Assembly (NCBI GenBank): GCA_022826645.1
Contig: JAJDUM010000123.1
Location: 1 to 43,853 of the forward strand
Direction: 5' to 3'
Origin: Candidatus Poribacteria bacterium
GTDB lineage: Bacteria > Poribacteria > WGA-4E > PCPOR2b
DNA: 43,853 nucleotides
Below are positions 34,655 to 42,596 of the stretch, in pieces (positions within the stretch are counted from its first letter, which is position 1; each line of letters opens with the position of its first letter). The position numbers and the translations under genes are program-made. The notes beneath the pieces are model-generated. The model searched no databases, was not told the origin of the DNA, and saw nothing but the letters and a program-made list of their open reading frames with translations.

Positions 34655-35881
34655 CTATAGCGGTAATTTCGCGATACCGGGGCTTACCGGCTCCACACCT
34701 AGCACTTTGGCAATGGTATACACATCTTTATCTCCACGCCCGGAGAGACAGAGCACGATGATTTGGTCTCGATCGAGTGTCGGTGCGAGTTTGCGGATGT
34801 ATGCCATCGCGTGCGCTGCCTCCAATGCGGGAATAATCCCTTCCGTTTCTGATAGTAGCTTGAACCCTTCGATCGATTCTTCATCAGTAACCGAGACATA
34901 TTCGGCACGCCCCGTTGCCTTGTAAAAGCTATGTTCGGGTCCCACACCGGGGTAATCCAAACCCGCTGAGATGGAGTGTGCGGGCGTGATTTGCCCGTCC
35001 TCTTCCTGTAGTACGTAGCATTTCGCACCGTGAAATACGCCAACGCTGCCCGCACTAATGGTCGCCGCATGTTTGCCGCTGAGTATGCTCTCGCCTGCCG
35101 CCTCAACGCCGACCAGCTTTACACTGCTATCCGAGTAAAAGGGGTAAAACATACCTATCGAATTGCTGCCGCCGCCGACGCAGGCAACCACGTAATCTGG
35201 TAACCGATCCGCTTGCTCAAGGGTCTGCGCTCTGGCTTCCTGACCAATAACTGCCTGAAAGTCGCGAACGATCATCGGATACGGGTGAGGACCAACAACG
35301 GAGCCAATTAGATAGTATGTCGTCCGAACATTTGTCACCCAATCGCGGAAGGCAGCGTTGATTGCATCCTTGAGGGTGCACGAACCAGAGTTCACCGGTA
35401 CCACTGTTGTTCCCAGCAATTTCATGCGAAAAACATTTAAGGCTTGCCGTTCTACATCTTCTTCGCCCATATAGACTTCGCATTCCATGTCGAACTTTGA
35501 TGCCACGGTTGCAGTCGCAACACCATGTTGTCCGGCACCTGTTTCGGCGATAATCCGATCCTTGCCCATCCGTCTGGCGAGCAGAATCTGTCCGATGGTA
35601 TTGTTGATTTTGTGTGCACCCGTATGATTGAGATCTTCCCGTTTTAAGTAAATTTTCGCGCCGCCAAGCGTTTCGGTCAGACGTTCAGCATAGTACAATG
35701 GGTTCGGACGTCCCACATACTCACGGAGGTAGTACTGAAATTCCTCTTGGAACTCAGCATCCTCTCTAAGCGACATGTATGCCTCTTCCAGTTCTAATAG
35801 CGGAGACATTAACGTCTCTGGGGCATATCTACCCCCAAACTCTCCGAAATGTCCCGTTGTGTCAGGTAAACTCTGATTCAA
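34655..35881 (-). CDS. trpB: Tryptophan synthase beta chain
   Basis: A 408-residue PLP enzyme joining indole and serine to tryptophan. HFGEFGGRYAPETLM is the canonical opening; the PLP lysine is about K91 in HTGAHKINN; GGGSNSIGMF binds the PLP phosphate; HSISAGLDYPGVGPEH is the TrpB1 signature. The start is a TTG at 35881, chosen because AAGGAG stands 7 nt upstream; a longer frame from TTG 35917 has no such site. No trpA or other trp gene is near, so it is separated from the usual trp operon or is a stand-alone copy. The next gene is the CocE-like hydrolase. Confidence 0.95.
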   Translation of the reverse strand: MNQSLPDTTGHFGEFGGRYAPETLMSPLLELEEAYMSLREDAEFQEEFQYYLREYVGRPNPLYYAERLTETLGGAKIYLKREDLNHTGAHKINNTIGQILLARRMGKDRIIAETGAGQHGVATATVASKFDMECEVYMGEEDVERQALNVFRMKLLGTTVVPVNSGSCTLKDAINAAFRDWVTNVRTTYYLIGSVVGPHPYPMIVRDFQAVIGQEARAQTLEQADRLPDYVVACVGGGSNSIGMFYPFYSDSSVKLVGVEAAGESILSGKHAATISAGSVGVFHGAKCYVLQEEDGQITPAHSISAGLDYPGVGPEHSFYKATGRAEYVSVTDEESIEGFKLLSETEGIIPALEAAHAMAYIRKLAPTLDRDQIIVLCLSGRGDKDVYTIAKVLGVEPVSPGIAKLPL

Positions 35882-35966
35882 TTTGTAACTCCTTCTATTC
35901 TTGATATGTTGCTCCAATTTGATCTTCGCTCATGCCAAGAAATCGTGCAAAGAAATCGAGAAGTAC

Positions 35967-35986
35967 GGAACGCAGATCTGCGTTCC
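35967..35986. repeat. Perfect 20-bp palindrome between the VWA gene and trpB
   Basis: GGAACGCAGATCTGCGTTCC is a perfect inverted repeat; GTA (35963-35965) and TAC (35988-35990) extend the stem past a single C/C mismatch. As RNA it would be a long hairpin downstream of the VWA gene and upstream of trpB. It may be a repetitive extragenic palindrome or a terminator, although no T-run is next to it on the - strand. Confidence 0.6.
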
Positions 35987-36038
35987 CTACGGTTTCTCTA
36001 GGCCGCTGCACTTTCTTTTGATATGAGCCTCGATTTTA

Positions 36039-38375
36039 TTATGCCAACCCCCGTCGTTTGCGTAAAAACCACTCTAACCCAAACATAAAGATAACTATTC
36101 CGAAAATGAGCGGCATATCCCAAACCTCCTCGTCAACAAGCCGCGATGTTGCACTCTCAATTAAGGGAATGTGGCTCACCATCTGTGACGCATCTTCAAG
36201 CGTATAATACCTGCCGCCACTGGTATTTGCAAGGGTTTGCAACAGCTGTGCGTTCAGCTCTGCGTTTGTGAACTCAGCGTACGACTCGGCGACCTCAAAG
36301 AGACCGTCCTGCTCACCGAGACTCTTGCCGCCTAACGTGCCAACCAGCGTAACCCGGTATTCACCGTGCCGCGAGGGAATAAACCGCCCCGTGTACAACC
36401 CGTCCTGCCCAAGCACCTGCTGTAGAGTGATCTCCCGCTTTCTGCCGCTGTCGTCCGTGATAATGACCCGAATCTTCGCCTGATTGGTCACCTCGAACTG
36501 ATGATCATAAGCGGTCGCGTTGATGATGACCGTTTCTTTCAGGGCATAAGATGTCTTGGGAATATCTAACTTCAGTCGGTCTTTCTGAACGGTTGTCAAC
36601 CACTTCGCCGTCTGTCGCCAGAAACGCTCGTGGCTATCATCTTCATGTGACATCTGCATCTGCCAATTCCACGAACTGACAGGCGTGAAAACCATCACCC
36701 GACCTGCGTTGTAGTTGTGCGTAGCAATGAGGACGCGATTCCCATATTCATTGCGGTCTGCGGGATGCACAGCGAGGACGATTGCGCCCGCTTTGGCTCT
36801 CTGCACCCGACTGTAACTACCTAAGGTCGGCAACTGTTCCCAACGCTTTAGGCTCTCCCGCGGTTCGTCCGCCAACGCCATCAACGGATCTGCTTTCCCC
36901 TCAGCGGTCAACTGTAAAGCATATCCCGTCGCCGAGGTCCCCTGCCCTCGCAGTGGCGGGGAAGCAAACCGACGTCTTACCGGTGCTGGAGCGGGTGGCG
37001 AACCAAGCTCAAGTTCGACCGGAAGCGCCTGCGCGAGCGGTGTATTGATATAGGAATCCTCGATACTATGGTTGCCTAACGAACGTGATCCGCCGAGCAT
37101 CAGGAATCCGCCCCCGCGTGTGCGGATGAATTCAGCCGTATCCTCAAGCTGCTGCTTCGAAAATTCCGAGGCAGCTATATTTCCAAAGATGATCGCATCA
37201 TAGTCAAAGAGCACCTCTTTCGAAGTCGGATACAGGTCAAACTGATGTCCAGTTGCGCTGTTCGCCCCGCCTACGCCGGATTCGGAGGTGAGATATCGAA
37301 GCGTCAATTCTATATTCGGATCGTTGTCCAACGCGCGCCTGATAATCCCAATTTCTCTGCGTAGTCCCCCCTCAACATATAAGATCTTAACGCGCTTGCT
37401 GGGGGCGACCTTTAATAGGAACTGCTTCCTATTGTTTTGCGGAACAGCCTCGTCCGTTTCCGCCGGGATCTCGACCACATACTTCTGTGTCCCTGGGTTC
37501 CGGGGAATAAACTTGATTCGGACACGGCGGCTGGGGCGCTCTTCGTTAAGATTGACATTAAACGTCTTAACAACACGGTTCTCATCCCTGAGTCTGAGCG
37601 TAACCTCCCGCGAACTGTAGCGTTTGCGGCGGATGGTCGCCCAAATATCAACCGGAAAATCCTCTTCCGCCGTGCGTGGAGCATCAACTTTCACCACCTC
37701 AATATCTCGGATCCCTTCCGGTGAACCAATTCCGACTGTATGCACCGGCACCTTGCGGTCACGCATCCGGAACGCAAGTTTCGCAATATCCTCACCACTC
37801 GCATCTGCGCCGTCGGAGAGTATCACAACGCCCGACAGCGGTACCCCTTGCAGATTTTCAAGTGTCTCATTCAGCGCAGCAGGAATATCCGTGGTTTCGC
37901 CGTTGGCTTCGTCCAATTCCGCGGGAACCATCCGCTTGGGTGTTCCCGCAAACGAAAAGAGCCGTGTCTTGAACTTCTCATTGAGCGAATTAAGTATTCC
38001 ACCTTCGGGCGCAAAAAGCAGGGTGTTGGCGCTGCTCAGACGGGATTCATCATTCACCGAGTCGGTTACCTGCATACTCTTGGATTCATCTAAGAGTACG
38101 GCGAGATAGGAGTCGTCCGGGCTTGTCTGATAAATGGTCACAAAAGGCTTCAGCAGGCAGAATGCCAATCCACAAAGTGCGAGGGTTCGCAGGAAAATCA
38201 GAAAGCCACGGAATCCTTTATGCGTCCGCCCCCGCGTCGTCCGATACGCCCAAACCGATCCCACAATCAAACCAACAAAGATCAGAAACAGAATGAGCCC
38301 CGGCAGACGAATTCCGAAATAAAAATCCCCCTGACGGAAGATATCGATTGGGTATTTTAGGAGTTGTTCAAACAT
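36039..38375 (-). CDS. Membrane-anchored VWA-domain protein with glutamine-amidotransferase-like domain
   Basis: A 778-residue protein with two N-terminal membrane helices (about residues 24-44 and 57-78) and one at the C-terminus. Between them is a von Willebrand A domain with a metal-adhesion motif D96-E-S98-K-S100, followed by an Ig-like portion and a class I glutamine-amidotransferase-like segment around DAIIFGNIAASEFSKQQL and RTRGGGFLMLGG. Such proteins normally sit next to a MoxR ATPase and a DUF58 gene; neither is in view. ATG 38375 has AAAGGA upstream. Likely an envelope-associated structural or chaperone-type protein; function not established. Confidence 0.75.
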   Translation of the reverse strand: MFEQLLKYPIDIFRQGDFYFGIRLPGLILFLIFVGLIVGSVWAYRTTRGRTHKGFRGFLIFLRTLALCGLAFCLLKPFVTIYQTSPDDSYLAVLLDESKSMQVTDSVNDESRLSSANTLLFAPEGGILNSLNEKFKTRLFSFAGTPKRMVPAELDEANGETTDIPAALNETLENLQGVPLSGVVILSDGADASGEDIAKLAFRMRDRKVPVHTVGIGSPEGIRDIEVVKVDAPRTAEEDFPVDIWATIRRKRYSSREVTLRLRDENRVVKTFNVNLNEERPSRRVRIKFIPRNPGTQKYVVEIPAETDEAVPQNNRKQFLLKVAPSKRVKILYVEGGLRREIGIIRRALDNDPNIELTLRYLTSESGVGGANSATGHQFDLYPTSKEVLFDYDAIIFGNIAASEFSKQQLEDTAEFIRTRGGGFLMLGGSRSLGNHSIEDSYINTPLAQALPVELELGSPPAPAPVRRRFASPPLRGQGTSATGYALQLTAEGKADPLMALADEPRESLKRWEQLPTLGSYSRVQRAKAGAIVLAVHPADRNEYGNRVLIATHNYNAGRVMVFTPVSSWNWQMQMSHEDDSHERFWRQTAKWLTTVQKDRLKLDIPKTSYALKETVIINATAYDHQFEVTNQAKIRVIITDDSGRKREITLQQVLGQDGLYTGRFIPSRHGEYRVTLVGTLGGKSLGEQDGLFEVAESYAEFTNAELNAQLLQTLANTSGGRYYTLEDASQMVSHIPLIESATSRLVDEEVWDMPLIFGIVIFMFGLEWFLRKRRGLA

Positions 38376-38706
38376 CTAGGAGTCCTTTGGATTGGGTCTT
38401 ATTCCCAATGATCGTCAAGCCATAAAGACTTACATGTTCTTATTCATCTTCTGTTTCCCGAATGTACAGCTTGGAAAGTCTTGAACTTGGGAAATATCTG
38501 ACTTGCCGATTCACGCGGATTCTTACATCTCGCGGATTTTTGACCTGTGTTGCCTAGGTGATGCCTGTGCCCTATGATTCAGGAAATGTGCAAGTTTCCC
38601 AAGGCAACAGTGTATTCCTTAAATTCACTCCCACATTATGCCTATTCCTCCCACACAGATATTTTCTGGTTCATTACTCCGTTCCTGCACAGACGCAAGG
38701 CTTTTG
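38376..38706. other. Intergenic stretch, no convincing gene
   Basis: No supported gene was found in this 331-base gap. It holds inverted repeats CTTGGGAAA (38486-38494) with TTTCCCAAG (38595-38603), and two close copies of GCGGATT. These may be remnants of a mobile element or regulatory sequence for the VWA gene, which reads leftwards from here. Confidence 0.5.
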
Positions 38707-39660
38707 CTATACGAAGCCTGGATGCCATTCGTTCCAATCATACATTGTATCAGTAGGAGACACCATAGCGTAGCTTTCAACACGCTGCCGAATTTTCTCG
38801 GTATAAATTGAGGTGGGCCAAGGACGTAAACTTCCCCTAGCGTCTCCGAAATTACCTATGGAAAGATAATAGTCTCCTAGGTCGCGCCATATAGGGTTTT
38901 CCCATGCAAGTCGTCGGAATAATTTAGAAATAAGAATACTGATTGGAGTAAAATATCCAACTTGATTTTCAATAGCGTTCGTGTACCCAAGATAGGAAGT
39001 CTGTGCCGATCCATTCGGAAAGCCAGGATGGGATAGTTTTCCTTTCAGAATTGATATCTTGCTAGAAACCCACGTGCCGAAATCCGAAACACAGAGAAAA
39101 TCAAGGGTTTCTCGCGGATGCTTTACATGCGATTTATCAGATCGCACTAGCTGGCGTTCAATATTATCCGCGGGTGCAGAGTTATCGCCTCGCCAAGAAT
39201 GGGAATGTGCCAACAACCCATAGACAATGGGAGTGTGCAATTCTTTGTAAGGCGTTCCTTCCCGAGTTGGATACAAGTTTTTGATCTCTGCACAGGTCTT
39301 CACAGCATCTTCAATATGCCATGCTTTTAGTGTGGTTTTGCATTCAAATGCAGCAGCAACGCCGGCAGCGAGATACAGTTTCTTGGTGAGCAACTTCTCA
39401 GGATACACATCCTTTAGAACTAAAACATCAACTTGTGGACTTGTGCGACCATCTGCGCTGATGATTCTTCCCTTTGTAACCACTTCGCAGGTGCGCGGCA
39501 GCCAGTCGCGCAACAATTCAGTCCAATTCTCCTCGCCTTGGTCCCCGGCGGTTCCCGAATCTTCCGGCGACCGCATTTGAATACGATTGTACTCTGCAGC
39601 CATTTCATCGCTTATTTGTCGCATGAATTCATGTAAATCATGAATTTTCTCTTTAGGCAT
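38707..39660 (-). CDS. DUF6602 domain protein, predicted PD-(D/E)xK nuclease-like
   Basis: A 317-residue protein. Residues about 45-115 match the DUF6602 pattern: ENWTELLRDWLPRTCEV, a glycine turn, then SPQVDVLVLKD and FECKTTLK. The Asp at about D78 and the E106-x-K108 pair form a PD-(D/E)xK-like catalytic core, so nuclease activity is an inference. The rest, including GYFTPISILISKLF, is not recognised. ATG 39660 has AAGGA upstream. It begins 45 nt after the AAA ATPase gene ends, in the same direction, and the pair look like one operon. By eye it is AT-richer than most genes here. Confidence 0.7.
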   Translation of the reverse strand: MPKEKIHDLHEFMRQISDEMAAEYNRIQMRSPEDSGTAGDQGEENWTELLRDWLPRTCEVVTKGRIISADGRTSPQVDVLVLKDVYPEKLLTKKLYLAAGVAAAFECKTTLKAWHIEDAVKTCAEIKNLYPTREGTPYKELHTPIVYGLLAHSHSWRGDNSAPADNIERQLVRSDKSHVKHPRETLDFLCVSDFGTWVSSKISILKGKLSHPGFPNGSAQTSYLGYTNAIENQVGYFTPISILISKLFRRLAWENPIWRDLGDYYLSIGNFGDARGSLRPWPTSIYTEKIRQRVESYAMVSPTDTMYDWNEWHPGFV

Positions 39661-39705
39661 TATGTGATTCCTTCTGGGATCAGGTTAAGTGCCGATAGCC
39701 CCTTG

Positions 39706-40992
39706 TTACTTGTGTGCTCGGTCATGCCCCAAAAAATCCTGTGACAAATTTGCGATGTTTCCACCCTCGTCCATGTTGAGTCGCTCAATTTCAGATTTCC
39801 CATCGCTTATTTTGCAGAAATAGAGTGCCGTATCAGTCGTGGGAATCTCCTCTTCAGCGATGCGTCGTTGCAAACGTCGAAGTAGATGCTCACTGTGAGT
39901 CTCAAGGATGATCTGGATATTCCGATTTTTTATGACATCAACGAGGACGTCCGTCAGATCCGCCTGCGCTTTCGGATGCAGATGTGCCTCAGGGTGTTCG
40001 AGGATAAGGATGGAACCTTCCGGGACATAATAGCAAAGTGCCAGCGTCGACAAGATCTGATAGACCCCCAAACCGATGTCCGCAAGCCGAACTTCTGGAC
40101 CATCTTTATACTGCTGGATCCGAAATTCGTAATCCTTCTCGCCATCGGGATCCGTTTGGAGACGGTAGGAGTGGATTAACTCGAACCGCTGCAACCAATT
40201 CAGTATCTGCTCATCGATCGCAAGCAGTTGAAGCCTGCCCGAAAGTAGCGCGGCAATTGCCTGCTCGCCATACTGCCCTACACCCTTTGGATGTTCACCA
40301 CTATAGGCGTAGTAGCGTCGAGGAGGTTCGCGGAGCGGTCCGAGATGATGGACGCGAGAGAACAGATCCTTGAATGCCCGCTCAAGCGACAAGAAAGGCG
40401 TATCTGGTATCTTCGCAGATCCGTCCCGAATCCCGTAGCACCGAAATGGGAATGAAGAGAAGGCGCCTTGCAATCTTTGGTTGGGAGGTGCTATCAGTTT
40501 GTACTGACTATCGGAGTCCCGCACTATCCCGAAGAATTCGTACCCGTCGGACATATAGCCAAAGCCATCAACTGCGACCGAATCTGCGCCCGCCGCAACG
40601 AGCGTGGTTGAGAAAGAGAGCGTCTCGATTTCAACGCGGTTGGAACTTTGAGTCAAGCCGGGGAGCGCTCTCCCGGGCGCACCGCGACTCTCAATGATCA
40701 GTTTTTCTGGCAATCTCCACGATAGGGTTAGGTCGAGGCTTAAATCCACATTGTGACGATGGATGACCTCCTCGAAACTGCATAAGTCGACCACTGATCC
40801 CTCATCACCGAAGTCAATCGTCCCATTCCAATCGGACGGACGCTCCGCAGTCTGCTTGAGCATGAGTAGCGTCTGAAAAATACTGCTTTTCCCGGAACTA
40901 TTTGCGCCAAAGAATCCGGTCAATGGTGCTATTTCCAATTGACCTGTGTTTTCCCACGACTTGAAATTCTGCGCACTGACTTCGGTAATCAT
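39706..40992 (-). CDS. AAA family ATPase (DUF3696/OLD-like)
   Basis: A 428-residue SMC/ABC-type ATPase with Walker A GANSSGKS at residues 29-36, a long middle region, Walker B in SILILEHPEAHLHPKAQ and a sensor-like LETHSEHLLRRLQRR. The ending GGNIANLSQDFLG fits the DUF3696 tail found on such ATPases. Proteins of this type pair with nucleases in several anti-phage systems; here the partner would be the DUF6602 gene. AAGGGA stands about 10 nt before ATG 40992. There is no TOPRIM domain, so it is not itself an OLD nuclease. Confidence 0.85.
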   Translation of the reverse strand: MITEVSAQNFKSWENTGQLEIAPLTGFFGANSSGKSSIFQTLLMLKQTAERPSDWNGTIDFGDEGSVVDLCSFEEVIHRHNVDLSLDLTLSWRLPEKLIIESRGAPGRALPGLTQSSNRVEIETLSFSTTLVAAGADSVAVDGFGYMSDGYEFFGIVRDSDSQYKLIAPPNQRLQGAFSSFPFRCYGIRDGSAKIPDTPFLSLERAFKDLFSRVHHLGPLREPPRRYYAYSGEHPKGVGQYGEQAIAALLSGRLQLLAIDEQILNWLQRFELIHSYRLQTDPDGEKDYEFRIQQYKDGPEVRLADIGLGVYQILSTLALCYYVPEGSILILEHPEAHLHPKAQADLTDVLVDVIKNRNIQIILETHSEHLLRRLQRRIAEEEIPTTDTALYFCKISDGKSEIERLNMDEGGNIANLSQDFLGHDRAHK

Positions 40993-41105
40993 ACCTCAAA
41001 TGTCCCTTTCCGTTTTCCTGTACTACGTTCTCCATACATCTCTTAGCCTCTCACTATGATCCGATTGGGTTGCGAAGTAAGTAGGAAGATGTTGGTTCAT
41101 CAGTG

Positions 41106-41145
41106 GAACTAATGAACTTTTGAACCAGTGAGCCAATGAACTCCC
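41106..41145. repeat. Degenerate octamer tandem repeat (five units)
   Basis: Five consecutive 8-base units with the consensus GAACCAAT: GAACTAAT, GAACTTTT, GAACCAGT, GAGCCAAT, GAACTCCC. The units differ but keep the GAAC/GAGC start in exact 8-base register, so this is a decayed tandem repeat. It sits downstream of the Gfo/Idh stop codon. Confidence 0.65.
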
Positions 41146-41158
41146 GTTGATGTGATTT

Positions 41159-41221
41159 ACGCATTAAGTATTACGCATTAAGTATTACGCATTACGTTTC
41201 ACGCGTCACGTTTTACGTTCC
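41159..41221. repeat. Heptamer tandem repeat overlapping a stop codon (nine units)
   Basis: Nine 7-base units in perfect register: ACGCATT, AAGTATT, ACGCATT, AAGTATT, ACGCATT, ACGTTTC, ACGCGTC, ACGTTTT, ACGTTCC. It is like the short tandem heptamer repeats known from cyanobacteria. The last units overlap the 3' end of the Gfo/Idh gene on the - strand, whose TAA stop (41215-41213) lies inside the tract. Confidence 0.75.
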
Positions 41222-42211
41222 ACTTATTTCGACACGGCGTCCCGTGTGCGCTGACTCATGCAATCCGTCAATCACGTGCATATTCGCCAGTGCGTCCGTT
41301 ATCGGTAGGAGCGGCGGTTCCCCAGTGGATACAGCTTCGCACAAGCTCAGGAGTTCAGCCGCATACGGATTCACCCCTTCGACCGTAACCGTCTCGGTCT
41401 TGCCATCTCGGATCAGTGTGAAACTGCACTCACCCTCGCTGTTTCCCCACGCCTTTGGTGCGAAGATGGTTCCTTCCGTCCCAGCCACCTCATAGCATTC
41501 ACGCCATGTCCAGCCGAAACTGCAATCGAACTGTCCCGTAATGCCATCGCCAAAATCGAGTGTTCCAATCAGTGTGTCCCATACATCGCTAATCGGTTCA
41601 AATTTGCCGGTTGCCCATACGGCTTGGGGTTCCGCCCCAACCATGTGGCGGATGACATTGATACAGTAGCAACCCAAATCCATCACAGCGCCGCCACCCT
41701 GATCGCCCCGTAGCCGCCAGTTTGTTCTATCCGTCAGTCCCGTTGAAAACGAGGAACCCGCAAAGCGTACCTCCCCGATCGCGCCATCAAGGATATGCTC
41801 CTTGACCGAGCGCGTCAGAGGGTGGTGGCGATACATAAACCCTTCCATCAACAGTACATCTGCGGAGGACGTCACCTGAATCATCTGCTCAAGCTGAGTT
41901 ATATTGATAGCAATCGGCTTCTCACAGAGAATACCCTTCACCCCGCAACGCACCCCTTCCAAGATATGTTTCAGGTGGAGCGTAGGCCATGTCGCAACTA
42001 TCAACACGTCTGGCTGCTGCTGCTCAAGCATCCGCCTCAGATCATTATAGGTGTTCTCCACGTTGAACCGTTCTGCGAAGTTTTTGACCGCCTCAAATTT
42101 GACGTCGCACGCAGCGACCAGGTCTATCTCCGAGAGGGTTTGCGAGGCGATTCCGTGTGCAGTGGAAATCCCGCCGCAACCGACGATGGCAACCCTGTAT
42201 TTTTCACTCAT
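41213..42211 (-). CDS. Gfo/Idh/MocA family oxidoreductase
   Basis: A 332-residue NAD(P)-dependent oxidoreductase. The Rossmann motif VGCGGISTAHGI is at the N-terminus, CEKPIAIN holds the family lysine, and GGGAVMDLGCYCINVIRHM carries the active-site region of the C-terminal domain. RLRGDQGGG is typical of the dihydrodiol-dehydrogenase-like branch. ATG 42211 has AGGAG upstream. Its last codons and stop are made from the heptamer repeat. Substrate unknown. Confidence 0.9.
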   Translation of the reverse strand: MSEKYRVAIVGCGGISTAHGIASQTLSEIDLVAACDVKFEAVKNFAERFNVENTYNDLRRMLEQQQPDVLIVATWPTLHLKHILEGVRCGVKGILCEKPIAINITQLEQMIQVTSSADVLLMEGFMYRHHPLTRSVKEHILDGAIGEVRFAGSSFSTGLTDRTNWRLRGDQGGGAVMDLGCYCINVIRHMVGAEPQAVWATGKFEPISDVWDTLIGTLDFGDGITGQFDCSFGWTWRECYEVAGTEGTIFAPKAWGNSEGECSFTLIRDGKTETVTVEGVNPYAAELLSLCEAVSTGEPPLLPITDALANMHVIDGLHESAHTGRRVEISGT

Positions 42212-42341
42212 AATTTCTCCTTACTTTTCCTACTTAAGGGAAAGGGTAGACACAAGATCTACCCCTACATTTTTGCCTGTTCTGTGTCCGTTTCTCAGAT
42301 ATGACTTACGCGCTTCAGTTTGTAGTAACGCGTTTCTTAAT

Positions 42342-42387
42342 CCCGACTTATCGGGTCTGTCCCGCCCGCCTGTCCCGATTTATCGGG
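42342..42387. repeat. Two hairpins CCCGAYTTATCGGG in tandem
   Basis: CCCGACTTATCGGG (42342-42355) and CCCGATTTATCGGG (42374-42387) each fold into a 5-bp stem with a 4-base loop. Between them CTGTCCCG occurs twice. They lie in the 385-base gap between the two right-hand Gfo/Idh genes (42212-42596), which contains no gene. Confidence 0.65.
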
Positions 42388-42420
42388 GCATCACGTTTCA
42401 CGCATCACGTTTCACGTTAT
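42386..42420. repeat. Second heptamer tandem repeat (five units)
   Basis: Units GGGCATC, ACGTTTC, ACGCATC, ACGTTTC, ACGTTAT follow each other in 7-base register. They share the ACGTTTC and ACGCAT- words with the tract at 41159-41221, so the two tracts belong to one family and flank the Gfo/Idh gene on both sides. Confidence 0.7.
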
Positions 42421-42434
42421 CAACAGCTGCAAAC

Positions 42435-42574
42435 TAGTACACTGTCATGCAAATTATGACAAGTCACTCCCTGCTCGGCTTGGATAGCCATATCCAAGCC
42501 CGCCTTGCAGCGGTGTTGTGGATTTGTCAATCCACAACGAGCAGGACCATTAGCATTTATCTGACAGAGCACTA
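42435..42574. mobile_element. MITE-like palindromic element flanked by TA (IS630/Tc1-mariner type?)
   Basis: The ends GTACACTGTCA (42437-42447) and TGACAGAGCAC (42562-42572) are imperfect inverted repeats, each bordered outside by TA (42435-42436 and 42573-42574), as made by IS630/Tc1-type insertion. The 136-bp body has no gene. Its centre folds into a four-way junction: outer stem CCTGCTCG/CGAGCAGG (42470-42477 with 42538-42545), arms GGCTTGGATA/TATCCAAGCC (42477-42486, 42491-42500), CCGC/GCGG (42500-42503, 42510-42513) and GTTGTGGATT/AATCCACAAC (42515-42524, 42529-42538). A further hairpin TGTCAT/ATGACA lies at 42443-42461. Mobilising transposase is not in view. Confidence 0.65.
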
Positions 42575-42596
42575 GCACCATTGGTTATTAAATATA

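Noticed and set aside
37624..38109. 161-residue + strand frame within the VWA gene
   Set aside because: Low-complexity Ser/Arg/Pro composition and overlap with the VWA-domain coding region.
38558..38773. Small + strand gene in the gap before the DUF6602 gene
   Set aside because: No ribosome site, overlaps the 3' end of the DUF6602 gene and the sequence has no recognisable feature.
41106..41221. CRISPR array
   Set aside because: Units are 7-8 bases without spacers; these are simple tandem repeats. No cas gene is present.
42470..42545. tRNA gene, because of the cloverleaf shape
   Set aside because: Arms of 9-10 bp, four-base loops, no T-loop GTTCRA sequence and no CCA-type acceptor end. It lies within a TA-flanked inverted-repeat element. 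No tRNA or rRNA was seen elsewhere in the window.
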